Source of the DNA: Periconia sp. R9002 | Lineage: Eukaryota > Ascomycota > Dothideomycetes > Pleosporales > Periconiaceae | Assembly (NCBI GenBank): GCA_023627715.1 | Contig: JAMAHW010000018.1 | Span: 186,001 to 250,000 of the forward strand | Direction of reading: 5' to 3' | Length of the DNA stretch: 64,000 bases | In this document: piece by piece, positions 22,711 to 34,472 of the stretch | Layout: every line of letters starts with the position of its first letter | Numbering within the stretch: the first letter of the stretch is position 1 | Made by a program: the position numbers and the translations under genes | The notes under the pieces: generated by a model | Databases searched by the model: none | What the model was told of the DNA's origin: nothing | The model's input: only the letters and a program-made list of their open reading frames with translations

Positions 22711-23808
22711 TTACGACTCGCCGTAGAACTTCAGCATCTCATCTTTCCTCGCCTTCCACATATCCACGAGCTTCTTGGGGCCGGTGACCCAGAATTTCTC
22801 GTGTAGGCTGTGCACGCCCATGTCGAGGTCCTTCTCGCTAGGCCACGTGGCGCTCCATCGCCAGTTGAGCTCCCTCCAGGGCATGGCGCCGTCGCGACGG
22901 AAGACGTAGTTTAACATGCTCTGCTCCATGCTCCACGAGTCAAAACGACCTTCGTGTTTTATCACGGATAGGAAGTGGTCGAAGAGCTTCTGGTCGGGGG
23001 CCGCCATGAAGAAGCCGGCGGTGAGAACATTGGTTTGTAGCGGCGGGACGGGGTGATCGCGCTCACCCAGAAATGCGTTATCGGAGCGCGCGGCGAAAAA
23101 CCATTCTTTGGGCAATTCGGCTTCGTCGTCCTTGATCTGGTCTTTGCGGTGGAATAGTGTTGGAGCGAGGGTCGTGACTTCGGGTTCGACGAAGATGTCG
23201 TCCATGGGCTTGGTGATGAGGGTGTCGGCATCGATGTAGAGCACGCGTTTGTATTGCGTCATTTCAAATACGCGGAGCTTCGTGAATTGCTCCTTCCAAC
23301 GGTCGACCTGGACTTTGACCCACGAACCGAGAGCGACATCTTTGACTTCTGCAACGATAGCGCCGTCCTTGCGGAGTTGAGCGCGCTTTTCTTCTTCCAA
23401 GCTCTCGGAGCAGAGCACGACGAAGGCGATGGAGGAGTTGCGGATCTTGGTTGAGGGTGCGTGGAGGAGCTGGTATGCTAGGGTTCGTGTAGCTATGAAG
23501 TAAGAATCGTCTTTTGCCTGGCCAGTAAGGAATGTGGTTATGGCAAACTCATGCTTTTCTGTGGCGAGGTTGACTTGATCGGTGGATGTGGCGCTGTCTG
23601 TTGTTGTTTGTTCCGCGCCGCCGTGGTTTCGGACAAAACTTGGGGTTATTGAGCGCCCTGAGCTGTGGAGGAATATTATGGCATAGAAAACAGCGATGAC
23701 GAGGGCGATGGGCAGTATCGTCTTTGACTTTGATTGTACCATCATGTCGGTTGAATGTGAATAAACGGTCGTGGAGGGGAAATGTGTTTTGTTTGCGAGG
23801 TTGGCCAC
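22711..23808 (-). CDS. Glycosyltransferase family 8 (glycogenin-like), type II membrane protein
   Basis: Single exon, 365 residues. A short cytosolic N-terminus is followed by one membrane anchor (ILPIALVIAVFYAIIFL, residues about 31-47), the type II topology of Golgi transferases. The catalytic domain shows the Mn2+-binding DxD motif in RVLYIDADTLI, then AARSDNAFLGE, TNVLTAGFFMAAP and the C-terminal HSLHEKFWVTGPKK of GT8 enzymes. The sugar donor is probably a UDP-sugar, with transfer to glycan or glycolipid in the secretory pathway; donor and acceptor cannot be read from sequence. A second in-frame ATG at 23745 is an equally good start, just before the anchor. Confidence 0.88.
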   Translation of the reverse strand: MANLANKTHFPSTTVYSHSTDMMVQSKSKTILPIALVIAVFYAIIFLHSSGRSITPSFVRNHGGAEQTTTDSATSTDQVNLATEKHEFAITTFLTGQAKDDSYFIATRTLAYQLLHAPSTKIRNSSIAFVVLCSESLEEEKRAQLRKDGAIVAEVKDVALGSWVKVQVDRWKEQFTKLRVFEMTQYKRVLYIDADTLITKPMDDIFVEPEVTTLAPTLFHRKDQIKDDEAELPKEWFFAARSDNAFLGERDHPVPPLQTNVLTAGFFMAAPDQKLFDHFLSVIKHEGRFDSWSMEQSMLNYVFRRDGAMPWRELNWRWSATWPSEKDLDMGVHSLHEKFWVTGPKKLVDMWKARKDEMLKFYGES

Positions 23809-26363
23809 GAGCGAGGAGCTGAAACGAGTCTCAGTCAGCGGGGATTACCAGGAGCATAATCTGTTGCGGCTTGCGAGTTTGGGAAAAGAATCCAAGTGGC
23901 ACACGAAAGATGCGATTCGTATGCGACTCTTGGTCGTTCCCACCGTGCAAAAGAAGATTAGAAAGAGATTTGACGAACCTGGTCCTATGTTGCGCGTCCA
24001 AACAACGCTTATCAAGTGGAGTGTTTGTTCACCATGCAGGGATCGACGATTCGTTTCTGGGTCACAACCTTGGCCCGGGGGGATCCGAACAGTGGAGCAA
24101 GTGTCCCGAAACAGTTGTGTGTGATGTCACGGGCGGCGGGAAAAGGAAAAGGGTAAAGGTTAGAAAAGGTTTTGGTAGCGAAAGTAAAGAGCGTAGAGCG
24201 GATCAGAAGAAATCGTCGGCGGACATGTGTGGGCGGAAGGCTGTCATACATATACCTAACACGCAGGGCGCAGTGGGCGCAGTGGCCGGTGATACAACAA
24301 AGAACAGGCTCGCTATGAGGAGATGACGAGATGTTCGGTGAAGAGCTAATGCAGCTAGTTGGCTTGCTGCTATTGGGTGGTGACGCTTTAGTAAGTGGTG
24401 TGCACCGAACCCCGGTCAGCCCTCCAACCTTTTTTGAACTGTGCAGTATACAGTCTATGCATCAATCTTTACTGTATTTACCAAATATACCGGCCAAGGA
24501 AGAGCTCAGAAGTATCCAAATGGGACTCGTGCGATAAAAACGAAATGTAGGATGAGGGCGTTCTCTAACGAAGATTGATCATGCAACGAGACACAGCCTA
24601 CAGCAATGCATCAAGGAATATATCGAAACGTGTGTAACCACCTATTACATATACAGCACATGATCCATCCCCCTCTTTCCAGTAGGCAACTTTTGAGATT
24701 CAATACTTGTGTGCGGTCCCAATCACGATAATCCGCGAAATGCAGGGTCACATCTGGGACCGTTCTAGAAGTAGGTGATATGTATCGATTGCGAAATGAA
24801 AACATGGTTAACTACCATCTTCCCCTAATGGCGCACAGAGGATCCCCACCTCTGCACCAGCCGTGCACTCGCGATTGGTGGGGTGTCAGCATTGTGAAAT
24901 ATCAGCCATGTCACCTTCTAGGCATAGCACTCGCTGAGGCAGACCCAAAGGGAGACATGTACGAGAACGGCGTCAGCTGAAAGAAAAAGCCCCCAATAGT
25001 GAGCGCCAAGCACTACAGAACGTTATTTTTGGCTGCCGGCAAGGCTCAGGGGCTACGGGCCTAGGGCTGACCTTGGCGCTGAGGCTTACATTTCGAAAAG
25101 CAAAATCCAACAGTTAACGAAGCGGGAGGGAAATTTCGACAGCCACATAGCACCTCCTGAATCTCATTCTCCGATGCAAGGGGTGTCCCATCTTTCGGAC
25201 TGCGGCCGAAGAAGCTGCCTGGCCGTGTATCAAACGCGGAACCTTTGAAATTTGTAGAGATCCCGATTCCGTGATCTCTACTGGGAGTTAGATTATTTGG
25301 CAGAGGGACCCTGTTTCACAAGATCGCAACACAAAAAGTTAACATCTGTTTAGGCTGGCCTGCGAATACCAATGATCTCTTCGCATCAAAGGTTGAGCCC
25401 CGTGCACGTAATTCGGTTGCATTTCGGGCGTGCTAAGCATCATTCGATGTTGATCTCTAGAACTCCGGGAAATAAGACCATCACAGTCTGTCTACCAATC
25501 CATCAAGTACAGAATAGTTTTATATCATTTTTCATCACTGGATAATATAGCGTTGTTTCTTCAGTTTTATTTCTTTATCGCAGAGGGTTGATATTTGGTT
25601 GTCCCCAATCAAGCGACAGGGTTGTTCATCATCCAAAGAACTCGCTACCAGCCGAGGCAAAACCACAACACATTAGGTAGTAAATACGAAGAAGAAGAAA
25701 AAACCATCAAGAGAGATCCGCTGCCCATTTGGCAAACTGCATGAAAACGATGCATTTGGTCACGCATTCAAGAATCGTCTTGAAAAGGCGCATAAAATAT
25801 CTGGCATGCACCTCGCAAATGAAGTGAATTTGGCGAGATGAAACCCAGCCCTACCGTTCGTATCAAGTTCATGAGGGCTAGTGGGGGGCGCCTGAGCGGG
25901 ACCGTTCCCAAACACGCAAATCTCCGCGCCGTACTGGGAACGATATGCATGTCTAATCGAGTAAGTGTTCCTATCAAAGATGGATTGAATAATTCACAGT
26001 CCGGGTAACTAAATAATGCTAATGCGAGTGTTTGGTTATTGGGCTGCTTCTATCGAAGATGCTATTCTTAGGGTACGCTGGGTAGAATCGGTGTAGTTCA
26101 GGTTAGTAACACCATCAAATCAGCGAATTTCGCAAAAGGTACTGCTGCGAGGTCTAAAAATGTGCAATTGACAAAGCAATGAAAACAAAATCTTCGAACC
26201 AGGAATGACCTTGCGGAGGGATTCAGCTCATTAATGAGACACCATCGCGGAAAATCGCGAAAAAGCAAGACTGATCGTCAGCACCGTAATTCCCTCCTAG
26301 ACCAGACTCTTATCATCGCTTTTGCACCTCACACGGAGTAATTCTCGTTTCACTTATAGACAC
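23809..26363. other. Long intergenic region
   Basis: About 2.5 kb without a supported gene. The left part is the upstream region of the glycosyltransferase. Short open frames overlap on both strands and have no domain, signal peptide or splice structure. From about 24.6 kb the texture becomes A/T-richer. Confidence 0.4.
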
Positions 26364-28280
26364 TCAGTCCTCCCCGCCTAGCAACTGCTGCAACCAAAGA
26401 TCATCGTCAGTGTCCAAATACTGGTGCAAAAACCCAAAATCCAGCATGTTCGCGCCTGCAATCTCCTCCCGACTATCTTCCTCTCCTACACTCTCGACAC
26501 GTTCTTCAGACCGCACCGACGTCCCCCTTTTTTCCACGTCCTCCACCGACGCCGCCGCTGCATCTATACGCGTCTTAACGCCCTGCTGAATAGCTCTCGC
26601 CATAGGTCCAAGCCTTAAATGATACCCTGGCATCGCGCACTTCGCTGTTCCTTCTACAAGCTCCCCCACGTTCTCCTCAATACGCTCAAACATCTTCCTA
26701 AGCTGCAATTCCTTCTCAACGGATGCAGCGTTCACATCGCCATATCGCAGTGAGCAGAGCTGGAGCGCGATCGACATGCTGTGATTTGCGCGCGCAAAAC
26801 AATGCAAGGGAACGTCTAGTATGGTGTGGAGTTCTTCGTAAAGGGAGAGCAGCGCGGCTTGAAGGGCTTTGAAGGAGCTAATACAAGCGTGCAGGGCCTG
26901 CAGACGGGTCGTGGTGTTTGAAAATAGGGAGGGCTCGAGGCTGCACGAGTGGAGATGCAAACGCACGTAGCTGTACTGTTCTAGAAGTAGGGCTATGTGG
27001 GTTGCGTTAGTCGGCTATAGTGAGATGAGGAGGAGAGAGAGCAGGAGACGGACGTACGCGTTTTTACATTTTCGGGAATGGAGGTCCATTTCTGAATGAG
27101 GAGGTCGTCCCAGTATATCACGTAATCTAGGGCATCTGCACTTCTTGATGTAGTAGAGTCTAGTGATGGTTGAAGCTCTGGAGCACGGGGTTGATGGAGT
27201 TTAAGTTTCGCTGCAAGGAACTGCTCCACCAAGTGTTGGAAATGGCACAGGTGAGATATTCTTTGATCGGATAGAAGTTCGCATTCCCCGAGTTCGAGAT
27301 AACATTGAGTTGCGTAAGTGTTGAAATATGCCGGCGCCTCGACACTTAGAGACGTGGTAGCAATGCTCATACACAGTTAGCTTTTCCATGAGAGTGGACA
27401 ATACGGACATTGATAACTCACGCAGATGATAGATACAAACATCCTAACAAAGCACGCTTTTGCTCTAATGTATGTTCGAGGGCGGTTCTGGGACCGGTAG
27501 CACCAGCAGCTTCTTCCTGAGTCATCAAACGATGATGAGCAAGTGGCGATCTAATGAGCCCAAGATCAACAATCAAGCTCATAGCCAGATGCATAAATAG
27601 ATTTCGTTGACTAGAGAGTTCCCACTGGAACGTGTACCTTTGCGACGTCAGTTCCCATCCAGCATTGGCACGTATACTTTGCTCCAGTGCCGAGCTCACC
27701 AATGAGTAGCTAGCAATAAACCCTGTAGGACATCCAACGACTTCTTCCCATCTAGCATTACATGCGTTGCTAGCCACTTTCTGCTTTCTAGTGCTAGTTC
27801 GCGTTGTCTACTGCGATCATCTGTACACCCAAGCATGGCGATGACGAGGGAAAGGAACGGCTTCTCTGTAGCAAACTCAACGGCCGGCTGCCGAAAATTG
27901 GCTATCGAAACAAATGGGAACCATTGAGACAATGATCTTCTATAGTATTCTATTCCCCGCTGCACTTCTGCAATCAGCGCAGGAATAGCTGGAATATTCG
28001 CTGTACTTGATGCAGCGGGATCGCTGGGCGCTTGGTTGGTGTTTTCTTTGCGCCGCTTTCGGGGTGTAGGTTCTCTGAGCACACAATCTATGTTCTTTCC
28101 ATTGCATCTGCGTTATTCAGTTAACCAATGAAAATCACAGGTCAGATAAATTCCCAAGTTATAATGCTGTTTCACTTGCCTTTGGCATCGTGTGGATCCG
28201 TACTCGGGTTCGCAACGTGCTTTTGCCGCCGCGCAATGCTGACAAGACCTCGATTTAGGGATGCTGTAAACAGGTGGCAT
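26364..28280 (-). CDS. Zn2Cys6 fungal transcription factor
   Basis: Five exons (28280-28180, 28107-27700, 27637-27422, 27365-27068, 27014-26364) give 557 residues. The zinc cluster CQHCAAAKARC...CQRCNGKNIDC (residues about 13-45) is split by the first intron; only a GC donor (GCAAGT) joined to GCAG restores the sixth-cysteine half in frame. Arg/Lys-rich PRKRRK follows as linker and nuclear signal. The middle region carries LLLATHWYTFQ and FMHLAMSLIVDLGL, typical of the fungal-specific transcription-factor domain, and the C-terminus ends in an acidic Leu-rich tail. A binuclear-cluster activator or repressor binding CGG triplets; the neighbouring esterase at 29676 is a possible target, by proximity only. 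An in-frame upstream ATG at 28364 is possible. Confidence 0.82.
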
Positions 28281-29675
28281 ATCTCTATCATTTTCCGCAT
28301 ATGAATAAATGTATATGCACACGAATGGCAGTATTTCTGCGCACAAAGCCTTGTCGTGCTCCATTCACCGCCACGAGGTTCAGGGTGGCGCACCTGGTTT
28401 AGGAAACTCGCTAGCTCTTTTTAGCAGGCATCCTCCAATTGGGATAAGTTTCCGTGTTGTGTATTCTGACTACAGCAATCGCTGGATACCTTCATCTTCC
28501 TAATGCACTGGTCTGACGTGGTAGGAAATTCGTCAGCGAGGTTGATACATCGACCGGCTGAGGCAGACGAGCAATGGCGCTGCAAAACTTCGCTTAAGAT
28601 ATGTGACACTACTCGCTATATATGCAACTATCATAACGTAGCTCCTTTAGGCTAGGTAGCTATTCTTTGCATTTTGCAAGAATGGGCCTTTGAAACCTGA
28701 ACATTAGATTGCGGAAGAGACTCACAGGCAGACCATAAGACATGAGCTCGACGGCCAACAGCATCTAGTTCGTCGTATCAATAACCAGCACTTGAGCGTC
28801 GGTCAATTTTGATCGATAACCTTGACATCGAGGATAGTACATCTATGTCCTTTTCTTGTTCATACGGTTAAAAAAACACGCGTGTTCCATATTTATCTCA
28901 CCTCTACCTTCATACTATAGGTCATGTCGCGATCGAGTTCGCGCATCAATTGTTCCTAAAATCGTGTTAAAACCTATCATCCTTCCAAATCTATCCTGTA
29001 AATTGCTCCCGAGCACTGGAAAAAAGTGGCATTGATTATAAAATCGTACTATGGAGTAGATGACACTCTCACAATTTCGCAAACTTTAATACTCCCCCAC
29101 CGCGCTGTCAACACCAACCCAACATCCAACACCACCCTAAGCAGTCATCAGTAAACTCTCGTAAGCTTACACCTACAATCCCTAACTACGCCCCAGATAA
29201 GATATATTACATCTCACGCTGCAAGGTGATGGGCTCGACACAAAGAACATAATGACGTCAGGCCTCCCATCCCCGCGTCAACCAGCCAATAGATTTTTAA
29301 GTTCATCGGCCGTCGAGCTCTTATCGTTGGGTCAAGATGCTGCGAGCTCGATGCAAACGCGGAGCAAACCTACGCATTGGCTGCGACGGCCTTCCTAATC
29401 CGGAGATATGCTTTAGTGATGTGGTTGACGTTTTGTCTCCACTTTACACTAGTTTTTGTGTGTTGGTACATAAGTAGGCATATAGCACTATAGGTATGTT
29501 TACATCGATCTCTATCACTTCCCGGGGAGTATATTACGTATTAGATATAAATGCTAGGGAGAAAGGGGATCGTTAAACGAGGGTAGCTGTCAAATAACCC
29601 ACGAGCGATCATCTTAGCCCACCGGATACTGTTACCACCAGCCCTCGCGGTGCTTCTTGTCAGTCTACCATCAAG
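28281..29675. promoter_or_regulatory. Divergent promoter region between regulator and esterase
   Basis: About 1.4 kb separate the divergent starts of the Zn2Cys6 gene and the carboxylesterase. A TATAAAT element lies at about 29545-29551, about 125 bases before the esterase ATG. No coding frame with family features was found. Confidence 0.4.
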
Positions 29676-31664
29676 ATGAAGCTCCTGCTGCCAGCCGCCC
29701 TTCTAGGGCTCGCAACATCAGCTCCAACAGCAATCGATGCCAAGACAAACGTGACCTACGTAGGAATCGAGCGCAACGGCATCGACGTCTTCCTCGGGAT
29801 CCCCTATGCGCAAGATACAAGCGGCGCGAATAGATTCAAACCGCCTCAGCCTTTCATCGCGGAGCCGGGGTCGACGGTTGATGCCACCAAGGCAGGCTTG
29901 CCGTGCCCGCAGCTACTCGGACAGTGGAATGCTCCCTTGACGCTTCAGAATGTGACCGAATTCTCCGAGAACTGTCTCAGTTTGAATATTGCTAGGCCAC
30001 GCGGTGAGCAGGCTGTACCAGGTGGATTGCCAGTCCTGGTTTGGATTCACGGAGGGAGCTTCTGGTGCGCTTGTCATAGAATCCCGAACCTCGAAATGAG
30101 TACTTATAGCCTGTAGGGTTGGGTCTAATACTGAACCGACGCATATGCCTGATGCGTTCATTCAAGAGTCGGTCGCAGGTGGGACGCCCGTTATACATGT
30201 TGCGATCAATTATCGCCTCGGTTGTAAGTGTACCATTTCTCGAAAAGTTCGATTTATGGTCTGACGATCGATCTAGTCTTTGGATTTTCGCAATCTGCGG
30301 CCCTGAGGAGTGACAAAAGCGAGAATGCGGGTCTTCGCGATCAGCGAGCGGCGATCGAGTGGGTTCGGGATCATATCCATGCTTTTGGAGGCAATGGAAA
30401 CAGTATTACGATTGCTGGACAGTCCTCTGGAGGTAAGTGGACTTCAGATGTGATCACTAATGAAAGAAACTCACACGAACGCGAAACAGGTCTTGCTGTG
30501 GGAATGCAACTCCTGGCCTACGGCGGAACAAAACCGCTCCCTTATCAACGGGGCATTGCTCAATCGCAAGCTCTCGAGCCCGGGCTCCTCAGTGCACCCA
30601 ATGGTGGCCCATCTTTCACCCAGGAAGCTTTCGCCAAAGTTGTCGACCACATCGGCTGCAAAGCTACAGGAGGCTACGGCGATCCAGAGGTAATCGAATG
30701 CCTTCGTAGCAAAGATACCCAAAGCCTGTTTAACTCTTCATTCCTGACATACCTTGGCGATATAGGCCATAACATCGGTGATATCTGGCTGCCCTCCATC
30801 GACGGCGATTTCCTCCCCGAAGCACCCTCCGAGCTCCTTACCAAGGGCAAATTCGGGAAAGCGACGTACATGCTAGGGTGGGCCAATGACGATACAAACT
30901 TCTTCACAGATGTGAGTATCGCGACTGAGGACCAGGTCAAAGAATTCATTCACACATACGTACCCGGTATCGTTTTTCCGGGGGATACACTCAATCAAAC
31001 CAAATCCGATCTGGTGGATATGTATAATGTCTCCGACTTCGTACCTCCTCCGGATACAAATCTAACCGCCGAGTTCTACCGTGCGGGTCGTATCTTTCGT
31101 GATATTTTGATGGTTTGCGAACCTTTATACTACGCGGAAGCGCTGCATAGGTACGATAACAAAGTCTACCTGTATAACTGGAACCAAACAATTCTCGACC
31201 CTATCATCGCATCCGTGTACAACATCAGCGGTATGGGCGTCGTGCACACCTCGGAATTTGCATATATCTGGGGAAATCTGTCCACGTACAACGTGTCAGG
31301 CTATCCGTTCCATCCTACCGACGCCGACTATAGCTTGATGCACCGTATGAGCCAAACGTGGAGTCGATTCGTAAGTACCGGGGTTGTGAACAACGTTCCT
31401 ATTTCTTTGAACGCTTCGGTAGGGGTCGAGGATGGAATAGATCAGTCTCCGGACGCTTGGATGCATGCTTTCTGGGATGGGAACGATCCGCTTTCGCCAA
31501 CGAACTCACCGGGCTACGCGCATGTGTATACGGTCGGTGGAGCAAATGAAGGGTTCTTCGCGATTGATGGACCTGATGCTCCAGAGGTTTGGAAGAAACA
31601 GAAGTTGGTGGAGAAATGTGGGTATGTTAATACCCCTTCTGTCATCCGCCGACTTGGCTTCTAA
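29676..31664 (+). CDS. Secreted type-B carboxylesterase/lipase
   Basis: Four exons (29676-30064, 30117-30223, 30277-30432, 30490-31664) give 608 residues. The signal peptide is MKLLLPAALLGLATSAP. Family landmarks in order are FLGIPYAQ, ENCLSLNI, VLVWIHGGSFW (oxyanion hole HGG), AINYRLGFFGF, and the nucleophile elbow GQSSGG, with the third intron starting just after GQSSG. The acidic residue region reads GWANDDTNFF, so the usual glutamate of the D-E-G motif is replaced by aspartate. The catalytic His is in VVHTSEFAYIWGN. Hydrolyses carboxylic esters outside the cell; substrate open. At least five N-glycosylation sequons fit secretion. All introns are short (50-57 nt). Confidence 0.9.
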
Positions 31665-31871
31665 AAAGATGATATGAATATGAATGTTGTTATTATATTG
31701 AGCCTGTGGCTTGGTATTGCTATACCTAATCAATCGGGTCTTGTGCCTGGGTTCCAAATATAATAAATCCAGTCAGGGTATCATAATAGAAAACTAGAAA
31801 GCATTACAGAGGTCGGGAAAAACCTTCTTCGTTCCAAAGTCTGCAGAATTATCGCCGCACCCGTCCTTGTC

Positions 31872-32839
31872 TCAACCTTCTGCTAAACCTTTCAGGAAGA
31901 CCCACTCTTCCCTTGTCACTTTACAGACACTCAGCCTCCCATTCTTGATCAACTGTAAGTTCTCAAGCTCACCCTCTTTCCCCGAATGTTCCTTGATAGT
32001 CGCCAAGCTCAGCACCTCCTCATACTTGCTGACAAACTCCACTCCTACACACCACCACTTAGGTTTATCCTGTTCACTCTTCTTGTCATAATACGGGTCC
32101 TCTGGATCGAATGCCGTCTCATCTGGCTTAGCTTCTTCCACTATGCGCAAAATCCCTGCGATACCGCTAGGTTTCGCGTTGCTGTGATAGAAAAACCCAA
32201 GGTCTCCGGCTCGCATCGACAGCATGTTGTTCCGTGCCTGAAAATTACGCACGCCCGTCCACGGTTCCGGTTTTGTGCAGGCGGCGAGATCGTCAATAGA
32301 GAAGGAGACATTATGACCGTTTTCGTAGCGTGGAAGAGGCTCGGCTTTAAGTAGCCAGAAGGTTTGCTGGGCACCGTCTGCGTCGCGATTCGTTTCAGAG
32401 GCAGCAGTGGTGGTTATAGTAGGCGGCACGATCGACGAAGAGGGATCGGCAGCAGAAGATTTGGAAGATAACGGCTTAGCTGCTGGTGTTTTGGGAGCGG
32501 CGGGTTTCGGGGTAGCTTTGGCAGCGCGCTTGGATGTTTTGGTGGGCTTTTTGGAGGGAGGTGGGCTGTTTGTTTTGTATAAGTTGTGTGGATCGTGCTA
32601 TGTTGAGTTCCTCGTTGAATTTACCTTGAAGATTGCCGTCCCTGGGGTGATTCGAGGTTGCGATCATCTGCAGAATCTACTTCTCCATTGAAGTTATCCT
32701 CATCCTTGACGGGTTGTGCACGCGTCGTATTCGTCCCATTGCGCTTTGGTCTTTTGGATTTGGGAGGTTCCAACTTGTCAAGGTTTTTCGAATCATCTAA
32801 CCGTGCTGATTGGCGCGTTGCTTTTCGTTTTGGCGGCAT
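31872..32839 (-). CDS. EVE-domain protein (thymocyte nuclear protein 1-like)
   Basis: Exons 32839-32625 and 32565-31872 (59-nt intron, GTAAAT...ACAG) give 302 residues. The N-terminal 130 residues are Lys/Arg/Pro/Ser-rich, with clusters such as PPKRKATRQS and KSKRPKRNG that look like nuclear localisation or weak AT-hook segments. The C-terminal EVE domain begins TFWLLKAEPLPRYENG and shows FSIDDLAA, WTGVRNFQARNNML, GDLGFFYHSN, GIAGI and the final REEWVFLKGL. EVE domains belong to the PUA-like fold and in other proteins bind modified bases, so a nuclear reader of modified DNA or RNA is plausible. The start MPPKRK at 32839 is the first ATG of the frame. Confidence 0.88.
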
Positions 32840-33185
32840 GTTGGTTACGTTGTTTGTTGGCGACAATGGAGATGTGGAGAGCTAGCTTGAGCGGTTCGTT
32901 TAGCAAGCAACGCGGAGGTGAGCGGACCTCCGAGACATACTGTCAAGTTTTCTTGGCATTGACGTCACGTGTATTCACATCTTAATTAAGACAGTTGAAA
33001 CAGTTTATCTTTGGCGTTGTGAAGCCCCTGGTACTTTTGTAGTCGTCTCACTGATTTATATGCTGTTAAGATATACAATGTGCACCTTCCGCTTCCAATT
33101 AAACTTCAAATCAATTGAATGCATTGTTCCATCTTTGAGCTCTAAAATGCTACCTATGTATGTAGGAAGACGCGTGAACGTCATA
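32840..33185. other. Short intergenic region
   Basis: Contains the upstream region of the EVE gene and the 3' flank of the next minus-strand monooxygenase. No gene seen. Confidence 0.35.
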
Positions 33186-34472
33186 CTACAACTTCGGGCG
33201 CTCGTTGCGTACGCTTGCCGCTACCTCCTGGTATCGTTCATAACAATCTTTCTCGGCATCAAAGTTCAGCAGCCACGCTTCTCTTGTCAAATGAATAGCT
33301 TCCGGTGTCTTCTTGATCTCATCCCAATTTGCCTTGTGCCATTTCTCTCTAGTCTTGACGCCTGTAGCCTGTGCTCGATGCACCCTCTCGTATCTGATAT
33401 TCTCGTGTATACGGGTGGCCAAAGGAACATTGCTCTTTCCAGCCAGCTCCAAGCATGCTGCGAGAACGACACCGTCCTCGATGGACTGGCTAGCTCCTTG
33501 GATGCTTGTGGGAAGAAACGGGTGTGCGGCGTCTCCGATGAGAACAATTCGCGCCAGGGGGGATATGAAGGTTGGAAGCGGATCACGGAAAACCAGTTTG
33601 TGGTCAATGAGTCGCGCGTTCCTCGGGGTCGAGCGGACTATCTCCTGCACTACCGGCGCCCACCCTTCCACGTACTTCAAACAATCTTCTATCTTGCCCG
33701 GAAACTGCCAGCTCTCTTCAATATTGCCATCGTCTACATGCGTGAAGACCCAGTTGAACTCTTTGCCGTCCTTTAGTGATGAAACAAGGAAATGCAGATC
33801 GGGCCCAATATACCCCGAATGTGTATCACCGTCAACCACCAAATGTTTGATCAATTCGTTGTCTTTGATCGCGTCGCCCGAAAACCAGCACCTGTACACC
33901 GCATAACCACTGCTCTTGGGTTTATCATCAAATCCTAGCACAATCTTGCGTCCTCTTGATCGCACGCCCTCTGCAGCGACAACCACATCGGCCTCCATCC
34001 TTTCCCCATTGACAACCACCCCTGCCCTATCTGCATTTTCAAAGTAGTCCGTAATTCTCTGTCCCAAGCGAATATCAAGACCTCTCTTCACCGCGTGATC
34101 ATAGATGATGCTGTACAGCTCACCGCGATGCCCGTTTATTCTCGGTCCCCACTCCTTCTCTCCCTCAAAACTTTGCCGCGTGACAAACTCCCCTTTCCAG
34201 TGATATAGATCTAACCAGGATGTTTTGCGGGCGATTTTGTACATGTCCTCAATGACGCCGGGCCATCTCTCAAACAAACGCGCCCCATTGGGGTCGAAGC
34301 TGATAATGTCGCCGAATCGCGTGATCTCCTCAATGGTGGAAGCTTTCTCGAGAAGAGTTACGTGGTGGCCTTTACGGTCGCACTCTATGGCTGCACTGAG
34401 CCCGGCGAAGCCGGCACCTACTATGATTACATTGATGCCAGTGGACGGACGCCGCGGGAAATGTTCAGTCAT
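33186..34472 (-). CDS. FAD-dependent monooxygenase (salicylate-hydroxylase-like)
   Basis: Single exon, 428 residues. The dinucleotide-binding motif INVIIVGAGFAGLSAAIE is at residues about 13-30 with the beta-2 acidic residue in LLEKAS. The DG-like motif reads VVAAEGVRSRGR, an E in place of the usual D. The GD motif is RIVLIGDAAHPFLPTSIQGASQSIEDG. This is a group A flavin hydroxylase acting on an aromatic or polyketide-like substrate with NAD(P)H and O2. No signal peptide. A TATAAGG element lies about 80-85 bases upstream on the minus strand (near 34555). It has no introns, unlike the two other monooxygenases in this window, so the three are not recent copies. Confidence 0.9.
   Translation of the reverse strand: MTEHFPRRPSTGINVIIVGAGFAGLSAAIECDRKGHHVTLLEKASTIEEITRFGDIISFDPNGARLFERWPGVIEDMYKIARKTSWLDLYHWKGEFVTRQSFEGEKEWGPRINGHRGELYSIIYDHAVKRGLDIRLGQRITDYFENADRAGVVVNGERMEADVVVAAEGVRSRGRKIVLGFDDKPKSSGYAVYRCWFSGDAIKDNELIKHLVVDGDTHSGYIGPDLHFLVSSLKDGKEFNWVFTHVDDGNIEESWQFPGKIEDCLKYVEGWAPVVQEIVRSTPRNARLIDHKLVFRDPLPTFISPLARIVLIGDAAHPFLPTSIQGASQSIEDGVVLAACLELAGKSNVPLATRIHENIRYERVHRAQATGVKTREKWHKANWDEIKKTPEAIHLTREAWLLNFDAEKDCYERYQEVAASVRNERPKL

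Noticed and set aside
25001..25080. 9-bp inverted repeat (AGCGCCAAG / CTTGGCGCT)
   Set aside because: Arms are short and separated by about 60 bases; expected by chance in a window this long.
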